From an uncultured Pseudomonadota bacterium (GTDB taxonomy: Bacteria; Myxococcota_A; UBA796; CAJQPC01), in assembly GCA_913060515.1 (NCBI GenBank), contig CAJXRZ010000011.1:1-64000 (forward strand): a stretch of 64,000 bases of DNA. The letters run 5' to 3'. The notes under the pieces were generated by a model. The model made no database searches and had not been told where the DNA came from. It saw only the letters and a list, made by a program, of their open reading frames with translations. Positions 1 to 8,515 of the stretch are shown here, piece after piece. Both the position numbers and the translations under genes were made by a program. Within the stretch, counting starts at the first letter, position 1. Each line of letters opens with the position of its first letter.

Positions 1-44
1 CACTATCCTCTTCGTCGGCAGCGTCAGATGTGTATAAGAGACAG
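1..44 (+). other. Illumina Nextera adapter left on the contig end
   Basis: Non-genomic sequence. Positions 12-25 are the Nextera read-1 tail (TCGTCGGCAGCGTC) and 26-44 the 19-base Tn5 mosaic end. Positions 4-11 (TATCCTCT) fit the 8-base i5 index slot and equal the Illumina index I know as S503. Positions 1-3 (CAC) match the end of the P5 oligo. The bases directly right of 44 should be treated with caution. Confidence 0.97.
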
Positions 45-477
45 CCCGAGGGACGTACGCAGTCTGAAGCCCGAAGACTAAATCACCAGAACTCGACAGG
101 GTCGCACCGTAGACATTGCTGTTGGTGACTAACTCTCGAGCGGATTCATCCCATGAGTAGTCTGTTTCCGCATACATTGGCATTGGGTAGCCAGCAAAAG
201 TAGACGCTCCGGTGCTCAACATGCCCGGAACGATCAAGGCCGTTGTTGTAAATGCGGTTTCGGGATCGATCCTGACAACCACCAAGAAGTCATACTCGGA
301 ACTTCGGCTACCCCCGATGACCGTATCGAACCCTGCCCAAGAGAAGCTAGATTCAAGGGCCGCGAGTGATTGACAAGAACCATCAAACCAAAACTCCTCA
401 AAGCACAGTCAGGGAAGCTCTGCATGGATGTTTGGACGGGCTGGACCGACGAATTGTAGTCTAAGATTTTCAGATAG
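45..477 (-). pseudogene. Partial, interrupted hypothetical gene
   Basis: On the minus strand, about 121 codons are open from 408 down to the adapter. The product is Ser/Thr/Gly rich, including SFSWAGFDTVIGGSRSSEYD and YPMPMYAETDYSWDESARE, and looks like part of a secreted or surface protein. I do not recognise a family. The frame has no early start codon. A single TGA at 409-411 separates it from 22 more open codons (412-477) that begin after a TAA at 478-480, so this may be one gene broken by a stop, an assembly error, or chance. Base composition is visibly less GC-rich than the following genes. The 3' end is lost at the adapter. No gene is seen in 478-553. Confidence 0.4.
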
Positions 478-553
478 TTACTAGCACCACAAACATCCTA
501 CCGAACACAACCCGAGCCCCTTGGGGTCCAAAACCATGGCTTGCCTCTAGCGC

Positions 554-2470
554 TCACAACAGCCCGGTCACCAACTCCGGGAACACGATGATCAACAGCA
601 GCCCCAGCGCCTGAATCGCGATGAAGGGCAGCACCCCTCTGTAGATCGCAGACGTAGGCATCTCTTTGGGGGCCACCCCGCGCAGGTAGAAGAGCGAGAA
701 GCCGAAGGGTGGGGTCAGGAAGCTGGTCTGCAGGTTCATGCCAATCATCACGCCGAACCACACCATGTCGATGCCCAAGATGCGCGCTGCGGGCACCAGC
801 AAGGGCAGGATGATGAAAGCGATCTCGAAGAAGTCGATGAAGAAGCCCAGCACGAAGATGACCAGGTTGGCCACGACCAGCAGACCGATCTTGCCGCCGG
901 GCAGGTTGGTCAGAAGATCCTCGATGAAGACATCGCCGTAGAGCCCTCGAAAGACCAGGGCAAAGGCGGTGCTTCCTACGAGTAGGAAGACCACCATGGC
1001 GCTCAGCTCGGTGGTCTTCTCCAGGGAGCCGACCAGGGCCTTCTTGTCCAAGCGCCCGTTGAGCTTGGCCAGAATCATGGCGCCCACGGCGCCCAGCGCA
1101 CCGGCCTCGGTGGGGGTAGCGATTCCAGCGAAGATGCTGCCTAGGACCACCAGGATCAGGAGCAAGGGAGGCAGCATGGCGCGGGAGATCTGCTTGAAGA
1201 GCTCCATCCCCTGCAAGGTGCGCTCAGAGGCCGGGAGCGCAGGCGCCGCCTCGGGCTTGAAGTAGGCGAAGATGACCACGTAGATGGCGTACATGCCGGC
1301 GAGCATCAGGCCGGGCACCAGGGAGCCGACGAAGAGCTCGCCGACGGAGATGCCCATCTGGTCGGCCAAGACCACCAACACGACGCTGGGTGGGATGATC
1401 TGCCCCAAGGTGCCGCTTGCCGTGATGACCCCGGCGGAGAGCTCCTGTGAGTAGCCGTAGCGCAGCATGATGGGCAGGCTGATCATGCCCATGGCGACCA
1501 CGCTGGCCCCGACCACCCCGGTCGCTGCAGCCAGCAAGCCACCGACGAAGATGACCGCCAAGGCCAAGCCACCGCGCATGGGACCGAAGAGCTGACCGAT
1601 GGCCTTGAGCAGGTCCTCGGCCAGTCGGGAGCGCTCCAGGATGGTGCCCATGAAGATGAAGAAGGGCACCGCGAGCAGTACCTGGTTGCTCATGATGCCG
1701 AAGATGCGCTCGGGCATGGCCAGGAGCAGTGTCCAGTCAAAGAGCCAGCGCTGCACCCCGACAAAGGCAAAGAGGATGGCCACGCCGCCCAGAGCAAAGG
1801 CCACCGGGTAGCCGCTGAAGATCAGGGACAAGGCGCCCAGAAACATCAGCGGCCCAAGCCAGGCATCGGGCACCACGCCACCAAATCCCAAGAGACCGGC
1901 CACGACCACGCAGAAGAGCGGAATCAGCAGGCCAGCCCAACCCTTGCCATCGGCTTCTTTTAGGCGGTGGTAGGCGCGAATTCCCTGCCCTACGCCTGCG
2001 GCCAGCACCAGGTAGAAGCACAGCAAGATCATCGATTTGATGGGCCATCTCGGCAGCCCGCCGGGGTCCGGAGAGCCCTCCATCACCCGCCAGCTCTCGG
2101 CCACACTTGGGAAACACACCCAGATGCAGACCCCCACAAAGGGCAGCAGCAAGAAGAGCACCCCGGCCAGGTCCGTGGCGGCCTTGTTCGCCGGCTTCAT
2201 GCGGCCGTAGACCACGTCCACCCGTACGTGGGCATCTCGCTGCAGGGTCCAGCTCGCGCCGATCAAGAACACCGCGGAGAACAAGGCCCACTGGAGCTCC
2301 AGCATGGCGTTGGAGCTCAGGTTCATGCCCGCAAACTTGGAGCTGTAGCGCAGCAGAGCATTGGCCGCGCCCAGCACCACCATGAGCAGAGTCGCCCAAG
2401 AGATGGCCTTGCCCAGGCGGGCAATGACCCAGTCGATGCGGTTGGCCAAGACGAGCATGGGGCCCATCAT
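554..2470 (-). CDS. TRAP transporter fused permease (DctQ-DctM)
   Basis: A 638-residue inner-membrane protein of the TRAP family, which imports organic acids and similar solutes using a sodium or proton gradient. Residues about 1-165 form a DctQ-like four-helix small subunit, with an RDAHVRVDV stretch typical of DctQ. From about 180 onward is the multi-helix DctM large subunit, including the conserved GMISLPIMLRYGY and IIPPSVVLVV regions. Fusion of Q and M is known in the family. No DctP binding protein lies next to it, so the substrate cannot be inferred. It is the last gene of a minus-strand envelope operon, 28 bases after the lipoprotein gene. The start is uncertain, because ATGs at 2470, 2467 and 2458 are all possible. 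Confidence 0.9.
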   Translation of the reverse strand: MMGPMLVLANRIDWVIARLGKAISWATLLMVVLGAANALLRYSSKFAGMNLSSNAMLELQWALFSAVFLIGASWTLQRDAHVRVDVVYGRMKPANKAATDLAGVLFLLLPFVGVCIWVCFPSVAESWRVMEGSPDPGGLPRWPIKSMILLCFYLVLAAGVGQGIRAYHRLKEADGKGWAGLLIPLFCVVVAGLLGFGGVVPDAWLGPLMFLGALSLIFSGYPVAFALGGVAILFAFVGVQRWLFDWTLLLAMPERIFGIMSNQVLLAVPFFIFMGTILERSRLAEDLLKAIGQLFGPMRGGLALAVIFVGGLLAAATGVVGASVVAMGMISLPIMLRYGYSQELSAGVITASGTLGQIIPPSVVLVVLADQMGISVGELFVGSLVPGLMLAGMYAIYVVIFAYFKPEAAPALPASERTLQGMELFKQISRAMLPPLLLILVVLGSIFAGIATPTEAGALGAVGAMILAKLNGRLDKKALVGSLEKTTELSAMVVFLLVGSTAFALVFRGLYGDVFIEDLLTNLPGGKIGLLVVANLVIFVLGFFIDFFEIAFIILPLLVPAARILGIDMVWFGVMIGMNLQTSFLTPPFGFSLFYLRGVAPKEMPTSAIYRGVLPFIAIQALGLLLIIVFPELVTGLL

Positions 2471-2498
2471 GCCCCAGGTGCTGCTCCGCCAAGCGCCC

Positions 2499-3308
2499 TC
2501 AGCCAGCCAGCTCAGCGCGTACCATGTCCAGGTTCTGCTGAATGGGCTCGTTGTAGCTGGATTCTGGATAGAAGGTCAGCAGGCCGACAAGCAGGGTCTC
2601 GACCTCCCGCAGAGAGCGGGTTCGTGCGTCTCCAGCCGGCAGATCTCGAGCAGCCAGGAACATCTCTCCGGCCCGCTCACGCTCGATGCGCACAAAGCCA
2701 TCGACCGCCTCCTTCCAAAGCCCGCGGGTCACGCTGTCCCAGAGCGGGCCGTCCTTGAAAGGCTCCAAGGTCGTCATGGCGTCTTGGTAGTCGCCGGTGG
2801 CCAGCTGCTCCCGCGCCTGGGCCTGGGCATCCCCCAACGCGATGCTGGGCTCCGATCCAAGCTGAGCCCCTCCTGTCTCAGCCAAGGCGGTGTCCAGCGC
2901 ACCTTGGTCGACATCCTCAATGATCTCCTCGACGCTTCCACCACCCTCGGCGATGGTCCCAATGAGGAACCCCCCCTCTTCAATGACCTCTTCCTGGGCG
3001 CGCTGCTCGATCTCGAGAATGGCCTCCAAGTAGGCCTGGACCGCCAGCTCACTGGACTTGCCGTCGCGCAGGGCCAAGGTGAGGTTGTGGGCCGCGCTCA
3101 GTCGGTCCAAGCGGTCACGGTCTTGGACGCCGCCCTCGTTGAGCAGCGTCGTGAGCTCCTCCTCGTATGGAGAGAAGTCCACCTGCGGCTGTACCTGCGC
3201 AGAGGTCTGCCCGGCGGCGACCTGTTCTTGGGTCAGGGCCGGCTGGGGGGTGGTCCCATAGGGCTTGATCACACAGGCGAGCGAGGCGAAGAGCAGCATC
3301 ATGTTCAT
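2499..3308 (-). CDS. Putative lipoprotein of unknown function
   Basis: A 269-residue protein with a short N-terminal hydrophobic segment ending in a lipobox (LLFASLAC, modified Cys 12), so probably a lipid-anchored periplasmic protein. The rest is Glu/Ala rich and helical, with TPR-like stretches near the C-terminus (LLVGLLTFYPESSYNEPIQQ). I do not recognise a named family. It starts 17 bases after the class A penicillin-binding protein stop and is followed 28 bases later by the TRAP permease, so all three are probably co-transcribed. An AGGA sits about 7 bases before the ATG. An accessory role for the neighbouring peptidoglycan synthase is only a guess from position. Confidence 0.75.
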   Translation of the reverse strand: MNMMLLFASLACVIKPYGTTPQPALTQEQVAAGQTSAQVQPQVDFSPYEEELTTLLNEGGVQDRDRLDRLSAAHNLTLALRDGKSSELAVQAYLEAILEIEQRAQEEVIEEGGFLIGTIAEGGGSVEEIIEDVDQGALDTALAETGGAQLGSEPSIALGDAQAQAREQLATGDYQDAMTTLEPFKDGPLWDSVTRGLWKEAVDGFVRIERERAGEMFLAARDLPAGDARTRSLREVETLLVGLLTFYPESSYNEPIQQNLDMVRAELAG

Positions 3309-3325
3309 GGGGCGGTCCTAACTCC

Positions 3326-6300
3326 TCACTGGATCCCGTCCCAAACACTGGGCGGGTCCTTCGGGGAAATTCTTGGTTCTACTCCTGGCACTTCCCACGG
3401 TGACTCGGTCCACTCTGGAGACGGCAGCTCCGCAGGAGCGCTCTGGTCCTGGGCCCGGTCGGCCAAGGGTGCAAAGCGCCGCTTGACCTGTTCAGCATTG
3501 CCGTAGACCAGCACCGTGCGCCCTTCTTCCGGGTCGCCACCGGCCAGCCCCGAGTAGTCCACGACAGGGACATAGCTGTAGCCACTCTCCAGCTCCTCTT
3601 GGAAGCTGACCTTGCCCATCAGGCCTTCGCTCTTCAGGCCCTCGACCGTGCCCATCCACGCTGGAAGCGCGCCGCTGGAGCCGGCCAACTTGATGTTGCC
3701 GCGCACCATCTGACGGTTGTCGTCGTAGCCGACATAAGTGGCCACCGTGTAGGCGTGCGTCGGGTCCAAACGGCCCTTCTCATCGGCGATGGGAGCGTGC
3801 CCGATGAAGGCTGCGTTCTTGAAGTCGTTGGTGGTTCCAGTCTTGCCGCCCAAGGGGAAGTCCCCGGCAATGCGGGCGGCCCTGCGGCCGGTTCCGTGGG
3901 TGACCACGTTCCGAAGAATGTCCACGGTCAGCCGGCCTGCGACGGGGTCCGCGACTTGGGTCGCCTCTGGCTCCGCCCGGTAGATCACGTTCCCATCGCG
4001 GTCGCGAATCTCCTGAATGAGCAAGGCTGGCGCCCCCTGAACCGGCACATCAAAGTCGCTGCGCAGGCCCGGCACGGCGCTGTCTTCAAAGCCAGAGCCC
4101 GGGAAGCTCCAAGCTTGGCCGGAGAGGTAGCCCTGGTAGACCTGGGCGGCCTCCAACAGGCTGATGTCCAGCGCACCCAGTGGCATCGAGAGCACCGGCG
4201 GGAGCTCTTCACGCACGCCATAGGCCTCGGCCAGGTCCGCGATGTAGTGCATGCCCAGGATGAGGCGGAAGTCGGGGTGGATCATGAGCTGTTCCGCGTC
4301 GTAGGGGTCCAGGTCCGCCCTCTCCTCCGCCATACGATCCATCGCTCCCCGAATCGAGGTCAGCGTGGAGCTGTGCAGACGCCCTTCCACGAGCACGTCC
4401 TTGCGCAGCTTGGGCAGCCGGGGATTGCCCAAGCGGTAGACCAGGTCATCGGAGACCGGACGGTAGGCCGCGCTCGGAGGCTCCTCTCCACACGCCAAGT
4501 CAAAGCCACCGGCAGACAGGCGTACCGTCAGCAGGTCAAAGTCGGCGGGGTCGATCTCGCGGGGCTCTGGAGTGGCCTTTTCCTGGCCGAAAGTGACGCC
4601 CAAACTCTCGAGCATCTTGCGCCGCGGAGACACATCGGACTTGATGGGCGCCTGCAAGGCCAACAAGGCATCGAGCTGCTGCTCGCACCCGAGCTGGCGC
4701 TCTTCCAAGTACAGGAAGTTCTGCTGGGTGTTCGCCAACTTGATGGCGTCCCCCTTCACCCGCGCGGCCTCGTCCGAGAACCCTCGACCGTAGTGCAGCG
4801 AGCGAACCTCGATGGCGTCCTGCGGGTTCCCAGTGAAGCTCAGGCCGCTGATGACGTCCTCTTTGACCGCATGGAAGTAGGACTCCGGCAGCCGTGCCCG
4901 CGTCGCGACCACGCCGTGTTGGTCCCGGATGCGCGCGATGTAGTCCTGACGAGACTCACCCTTCCGCTGAGAGAGCCCAGTGAGCTCTGAGAGGCGGCGA
5001 ACCTGCTCGTCGTTGAGGCGATCGGTCAGGTGGTAGAGCAGCCAGATGCTGGCCAAGTTCTCCGAACGCACACCGGCCCAGTTCAGGCTCACGAAGTCCT
5101 CGGACTTGTGGTCGGGCCGTGGGTAGTACCAGGTGCCGGTGAAGGGGAAGACCCCGCGGCGGTTGTCCAGCACATCCGTTGGCGTCCAGCCCAACTGCAG
5201 GGCGGCGTTGAAGACCAGCACCTTCCAGGTAGAGCCGAGCTGACGCTTGGCGGCCACAGCCCGGTTGAAGTTCCGGTTGTCAGAGCCGCCGACCATGGCC
5301 CGCACTCGGCCATCTTCAAGTACGACCACCGCACCCTGAAGCTCCGGTCGAAACTCCAGATCGCAGATCATGGGTTGGCCATCGGAGCGCACGCTCACCC
5401 AGACCACCGCATCGTCCTTGAGGGCGTCCCGCAGCGCAGCCCGTGAGGCCTTGTCCGACTTGGAGTTCTTGCTGCCGTTTGCCACCGCAAGGATGTCCGC
5501 AGCACGCTGAATCGCCTGCCCGTCCAGGCGACCCTGCACACCGCCGCCAAGGTCCAAGTTCAAGCCGGTCTCATCTCGTCCGGTGATCCTGGCGTGCCGG
5601 AAGCTGTGCACCAGGGGCGCATCGGCGTCCACGGTGGGCGCAGGCCCATCGCTGATGAAGGACTTGGCCGAGGCCCCCTCAAGCGCCGGTCCTGCCGCGC
5701 TCAGGTGATGCCAGAGACCATAGGTGGCGCTGCGTTGCGCCGGCTCATGCAGCGTTGTGACCACCTGCAGTCCACTGGTCGCTGGGTTCTCGATCCCGGC
5801 AGCGGCCAAGATCTCCGGGAAAGGGGCCAACTCCAGGTGCCGGGCGACCTCGTCCAACAGCACGGAGGAGTCGTAGCGGAAGGCGCCCTCGGAGAACTGC
5901 ATCTCCGCGTCGAAGTTCGCGTCCAGCTGCTCTTGGGTGATCTTGCCGTCGATGTGCATGCGCTCGAGCACATAGTTGGCGCGCTTCAGCGCCCTGAGCT
6001 CCTTGGCGTCCCGCGCCTCCGGGGTCTGGGCCAAGAAGGGATTGTAGTTGCCCGGTCCCTTGACCATGCCGGCCAGAAAGGCGCACTCCTGCAGGGTCAG
6101 CTCCTCCTCGTGGATGTCCTTGTCGAAGAAGTAGCGGGCCGCGATTCCCAAGCCACGCCCGTTGCCGTGCACGTGAAACTGGTTGGCGTAGAACTCGAGA
6201 ATGTCGGTCTTCTCGTAGTGCGCCTCCAGTCGGTAGGAGTCCAGCACCTCGTACATCTTGCCGTGCACATCGCGCGTGCCCGGGTGGAAGAGGTTCTCGC

Positions 6301-6703
6301 TGGTCTGCATGGTCAGAGTACTGCCACCGCTGACCACGCGTCCGGCCTTGATGTTCTGGGACATGGCGCGGCCAAAGCCCACCCAGTCCACGCCGCCATG
6401 CTCAAAGAAGCGCTGGTCCTCGGCGCTGGTGATGGCGTCCACCCAGCACTCGGGGATGTCCTCGTACTCCACGTAGATGCGGTGCTCTTCGGCAAAGAAC
6501 ACCCCGATGGGGGTCTCGCCATCGGAGTAAAGGACAGGAGATTCCTGGGCGATGAGCTCCTGGATGTGCTCCTTTTGAAGGTGCTCTCCAGGCTCGTCGA
6601 TCACGAGCATCTTGTAGCCGACGCCGAGCGCAAGGACGCCGACAACCAGGAGAACCAGAGCGATGAGCAACATAGGTTTGAGAACCTTCCACAACCGGGT
6701 CAT
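3326..6703 (-). CDS. Class A penicillin-binding protein (glycosyltransferase/transpeptidase)
   Basis: A bifunctional peptidoglycan synthase of 1125 residues, anchored by one N-terminal membrane helix (about 8-30) with the rest in the periplasm. The GT51 domain shows the catalytic Glu95 in AEDQRFFEH, the GGSTLTMQ motif at 126-133, and the usual EKTDILEFYANQ and LQECAFLAGMVKGP blocks. The transpeptidase domain shows Ser491-x-x-Lys494 (GSTWK), Ser547-Glu-Asn549 and Lys954-Thr-Gly. The 405 residues between the SxN and KTG motifs are far more than usual and explain the large size. The start has a strong AGGAGG 7 bases upstream and overlaps the GT4 stop by ATGA, so it is translated in step with the two glycosyltransferases. 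Most like PBP1A, but an exact PBP1 subclass is not assigned. Confidence 0.93.
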   Translation of the reverse strand: MTRLWKVLKPMLLIALVLLVVGVLALGVGYKMLVIDEPGEHLQKEHIQELIAQESPVLYSDGETPIGVFFAEEHRIYVEYEDIPECWVDAITSAEDQRFFEHGGVDWVGFGRAMSQNIKAGRVVSGGSTLTMQTSENLFHPGTRDVHGKMYEVLDSYRLEAHYEKTDILEFYANQFHVHGNGRGLGIAARYFFDKDIHEEELTLQECAFLAGMVKGPGNYNPFLAQTPEARDAKELRALKRANYVLERMHIDGKITQEQLDANFDAEMQFSEGAFRYDSSVLLDEVARHLELAPFPEILAAAGIENPATSGLQVVTTLHEPAQRSATYGLWHHLSAAGPALEGASAKSFISDGPAPTVDADAPLVHSFRHARITGRDETGLNLDLGGGVQGRLDGQAIQRAADILAVANGSKNSKSDKASRAALRDALKDDAVVWVSVRSDGQPMICDLEFRPELQGAVVVLEDGRVRAMVGGSDNRNFNRAVAAKRQLGSTWKVLVFNAALQLGWTPTDVLDNRRGVFPFTGTWYYPRPDHKSEDFVSLNWAGVRSENLASIWLLYHLTDRLNDEQVRRLSELTGLSQRKGESRQDYIARIRDQHGVVATRARLPESYFHAVKEDVISGLSFTGNPQDAIEVRSLHYGRGFSDEAARVKGDAIKLANTQQNFLYLEERQLGCEQQLDALLALQAPIKSDVSPRRKMLESLGVTFGQEKATPEPREIDPADFDLLTVRLSAGGFDLACGEEPPSAAYRPVSDDLVYRLGNPRLPKLRKDVLVEGRLHSSTLTSIRGAMDRMAEERADLDPYDAEQLMIHPDFRLILGMHYIADLAEAYGVREELPPVLSMPLGALDISLLEAAQVYQGYLSGQAWSFPGSGFEDSAVPGLRSDFDVPVQGAPALLIQEIRDRDGNVIYRAEPEATQVADPVAGRLTVDILRNVVTHGTGRRAARIAGDFPLGGKTGTTNDFKNAAFIGHAPIADEKGRLDPTHAYTVATYVGYDDNRQMVRGNIKLAGSSGALPAWMGTVEGLKSEGLMGKVSFQEELESGYSYVPVVDYSGLAGGDPEEGRTVLVYGNAEQVKRRFAPLADRAQDQSAPAELPSPEWTESPWEVPGVEPRISPKDPPSVWDGIQ

Positions 6704-7743
6704 GCCATCGCCTCCTGGAGCAAGAGCTGCTCAAGCGCTGCGTAGGTGCGCTCCCGGGGCATGGCTCGGGCTGCTTGAATGCACATACGGCTCAACTCCG
6801 CTCCCCCTTTCAGGGCAGTGTGTAGCGCGGCCACCAATTCGGCGTGGTTGCCACCGGTCAGGCCCTGGATCGGGAAAACTTCGGAGACGCCATTCCAGGG
6901 TGTGGTGACCGGCACCACCCCACAGGCCATCGCCTCCAAACAGACGTTGCCGTAGGGCTCGTAGGACGTGGGCAACAGCAACACGTCAACAGCGGGCAAC
7001 CAGTCCTCGGGCGCGCGCACCGGACCAACAAAGTGCAGGTCGGGGTTTCGCCTAAGCCACATGTCAAATCTGTGGTCTGCGCCCATCACGACCAGATCCA
7101 GCCCCACCTCCCGCGCCACCTCGGCCGCCACCGCCAAGCCCTTTCTCTCAAAGCCGGTGCCCAGGAAACCGAGCACCTTGGCCTGTGGGTCCAACCCCAG
7201 CTCTCTGCGGCGTGCCAGGCGGGCTTCCGCATTGGGCCGGAAGCGTGCCGAGTCCACCCCGTTGGGCAACACCTGGATGCGCTCGGGGTCGGCCCCGTAG
7301 CAACGCACCAGATCATCAGCAGCCTGCCGAGAAGGCGAGACAACGGTCTTGGCAGACAGCACCGCTTCCCGGTCCACCGAGCGCTCCAGCCAGGCCTGGG
7401 GATTGGCCTTCCACTTGGGCTTGCAGGCCTCCAAGTAGGCTTGGTGCGCGCCGCCTCCACAGCGAAAGATCTGATGACCGCGTGTGCGTCCGAAACCCAT
7501 CACGACTTGGTGCCCCCCGCCGCTTGCGGCGATGGAGCTTCGATACAGGCTGAGCACCTTGGCCGGTCGCAGCATGGGCAGATGGTGAAAGACGGGCCCG
7601 TCCTGGACCAGATCTTCTCGAATCTCATTGCAGTAGACATGCACCTCATGCCCTCTCTGCAGCAAGTGACGTGCCAGACCGACCACGAAGCGCTCGGTGC
7701 CTCCATGTTCGGTGTAGCGGCGATGAACCAATGCCACGTTCAT
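6700..7743 (-). CDS. GT4 family glycosyltransferase, WaaG-like
   Basis: A 347-residue GT-B glycosyltransferase. The N-terminus (NVALVHRRYTEHGGTERF) has the acceptor-side Gly-Gly loop. The C-terminal donor domain has FERKGLA and the sugar-nucleotide motif EPYGNVCLEAMACGVVPVTT, with the E-x7-E spacing of GT4 enzymes. Overall it resembles WaaG/RfaG, which adds a sugar to the LPS core at the cytoplasmic face. The start at 7743 is chosen because its ATGA overlaps the stop of the GT2 gene. A longer upstream reading frame would run through that gene. Its own stop overlaps the start of the penicillin-binding protein. The acceptor and sugar are not known. Confidence 0.85.
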   Translation of the reverse strand: MNVALVHRRYTEHGGTERFVVGLARHLLQRGHEVHVYCNEIREDLVQDGPVFHHLPMLRPAKVLSLYRSSIAASGGGHQVVMGFGRTRGHQIFRCGGGAHQAYLEACKPKWKANPQAWLERSVDREAVLSAKTVVSPSRQAADDLVRCYGADPERIQVLPNGVDSARFRPNAEARLARRRELGLDPQAKVLGFLGTGFERKGLAVAAEVAREVGLDLVVMGADHRFDMWLRRNPDLHFVGPVRAPEDWLPAVDVLLLPTSYEPYGNVCLEAMACGVVPVTTPWNGVSEVFPIQGLTGGNHAELVAALHTALKGGAELSRMCIQAARAMPRERTYAALEQLLLQEAMA

Positions 7744-8477
7744 TCGGCGGGCATCCTTTGCTTTCGCCAGGTCCGACCCCACTTCAGCGCCACGTAAGCT
7801 GCCCCAAGCCAGGCCAGCATCCACCCGGCCACGCCGTCTACAAATCCACCCTGGAGTAGATAGGCTTTTACGAAATGTAGCGGCGGCCGCAGCAGCACGT
7901 CCCAAATCCGAGCCCGCTTTTCGGTCTTCTCCGCGAAGAGGCCCGTATAGAAATCGATGCTCTGGAGGTGCTCTCGCATGCTCCGGTACGGCTGGTGCAC
8001 GATGCGCCCGGGGAGCGCCCGGGTGGGGCCGTCCACCTTGAGGATCTCGTGCACCTCCGAGACCCAAGTGCTGTGCTTGCGGTGGGCCATGCGCGACATG
8101 CGCTTGGGGCCAAAGCTGCCCGCTCGCACGCGGTGTCCCAGCCAGATGTTCTCCCGGGTCAGCAGAAAGCCGCGCTCGGGCGGGGTCTCGGGGAGCGCCT
8201 CCAAGGCGGCCCGCAGAGTGGGATCAATGACCTCGTCGGCGTCCAAGAAGAGCACCCAGTCGCAGGAGACCCGCTCCATCGCGCGGTTGCGTTGCTGTGG
8301 AAAGCCGGGCCAATCCACCTCCTCCACACGCGCCCCAAGCGAGCGCGCCAAGTCCACCGTGCCGTCCTCACTCCCCGAGTCCAAGACCAGGATCTCCTGG
8401 GCAAAGGGCACGCTGGCGATGGCCGCGCCGATGCGGTCGACCTCGTTCTTGGACAGGATGACGACGCTGATCTGCAA
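7740..8477 (-). CDS. GT2 family glycosyltransferase, WaaE/KdtX-like
   Basis: A 245-residue cytoplasmic glycosyltransferase. The N-terminus (QISVVILSKNEVDRIG) is the nucleotide-binding strand of GT-A enzymes, followed by LVLDSGSEDGT, FPQQRNRAM and the metal-binding LFLDADE. This set is typical of the WaaE group of LPS-core glucosyltransferases. The best start is TTG at 8477, with AGGGAG four bases upstream, because the conserved domain begins right there. An extended frame further upstream has no support. It is the first gene of the minus-strand envelope operon and is divergent from the M14 peptidase, only 38 bases away. Confidence 0.82.
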   Translation of the reverse strand: MQISVVILSKNEVDRIGAAIASVPFAQEILVLDSGSEDGTVDLARSLGARVEEVDWPGFPQQRNRAMERVSCDWVLFLDADEVIDPTLRAALEALPETPPERGFLLTRENIWLGHRVRAGSFGPKRMSRMAHRKHSTWVSEVHEILKVDGPTRALPGRIVHQPYRSMREHLQSIDFYTGLFAEKTEKRARIWDVLLRPPLHFVKAYLLQGGFVDGVAGWMLAWLGAAYVALKWGRTWRKQRMPAE

Positions 8478-8515
8478 AAGGCTCCCTGGGCTCCGGACGG
8501 GATATCGACGGCGGC

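Noticed and set aside
1-44. Tn5 mosaic end as evidence of a natural transposon
   Set aside because: The flanking index and P5/read-1 sequences show it is a library adapter, not a genomic insertion.
498-761. A minus-strand reading frame of about 87 codons ending near 498
   Set aside because: It overlaps the 3' end of the TRAP permease in another frame and has Arg/Gly-rich shadow composition.
1967-2758. A 263-codon plus-strand frame
   Set aside because: It is antisense to the TRAP permease and lipoprotein genes, His/Gln/Arg rich with no motif, and is a by-product of high GC.
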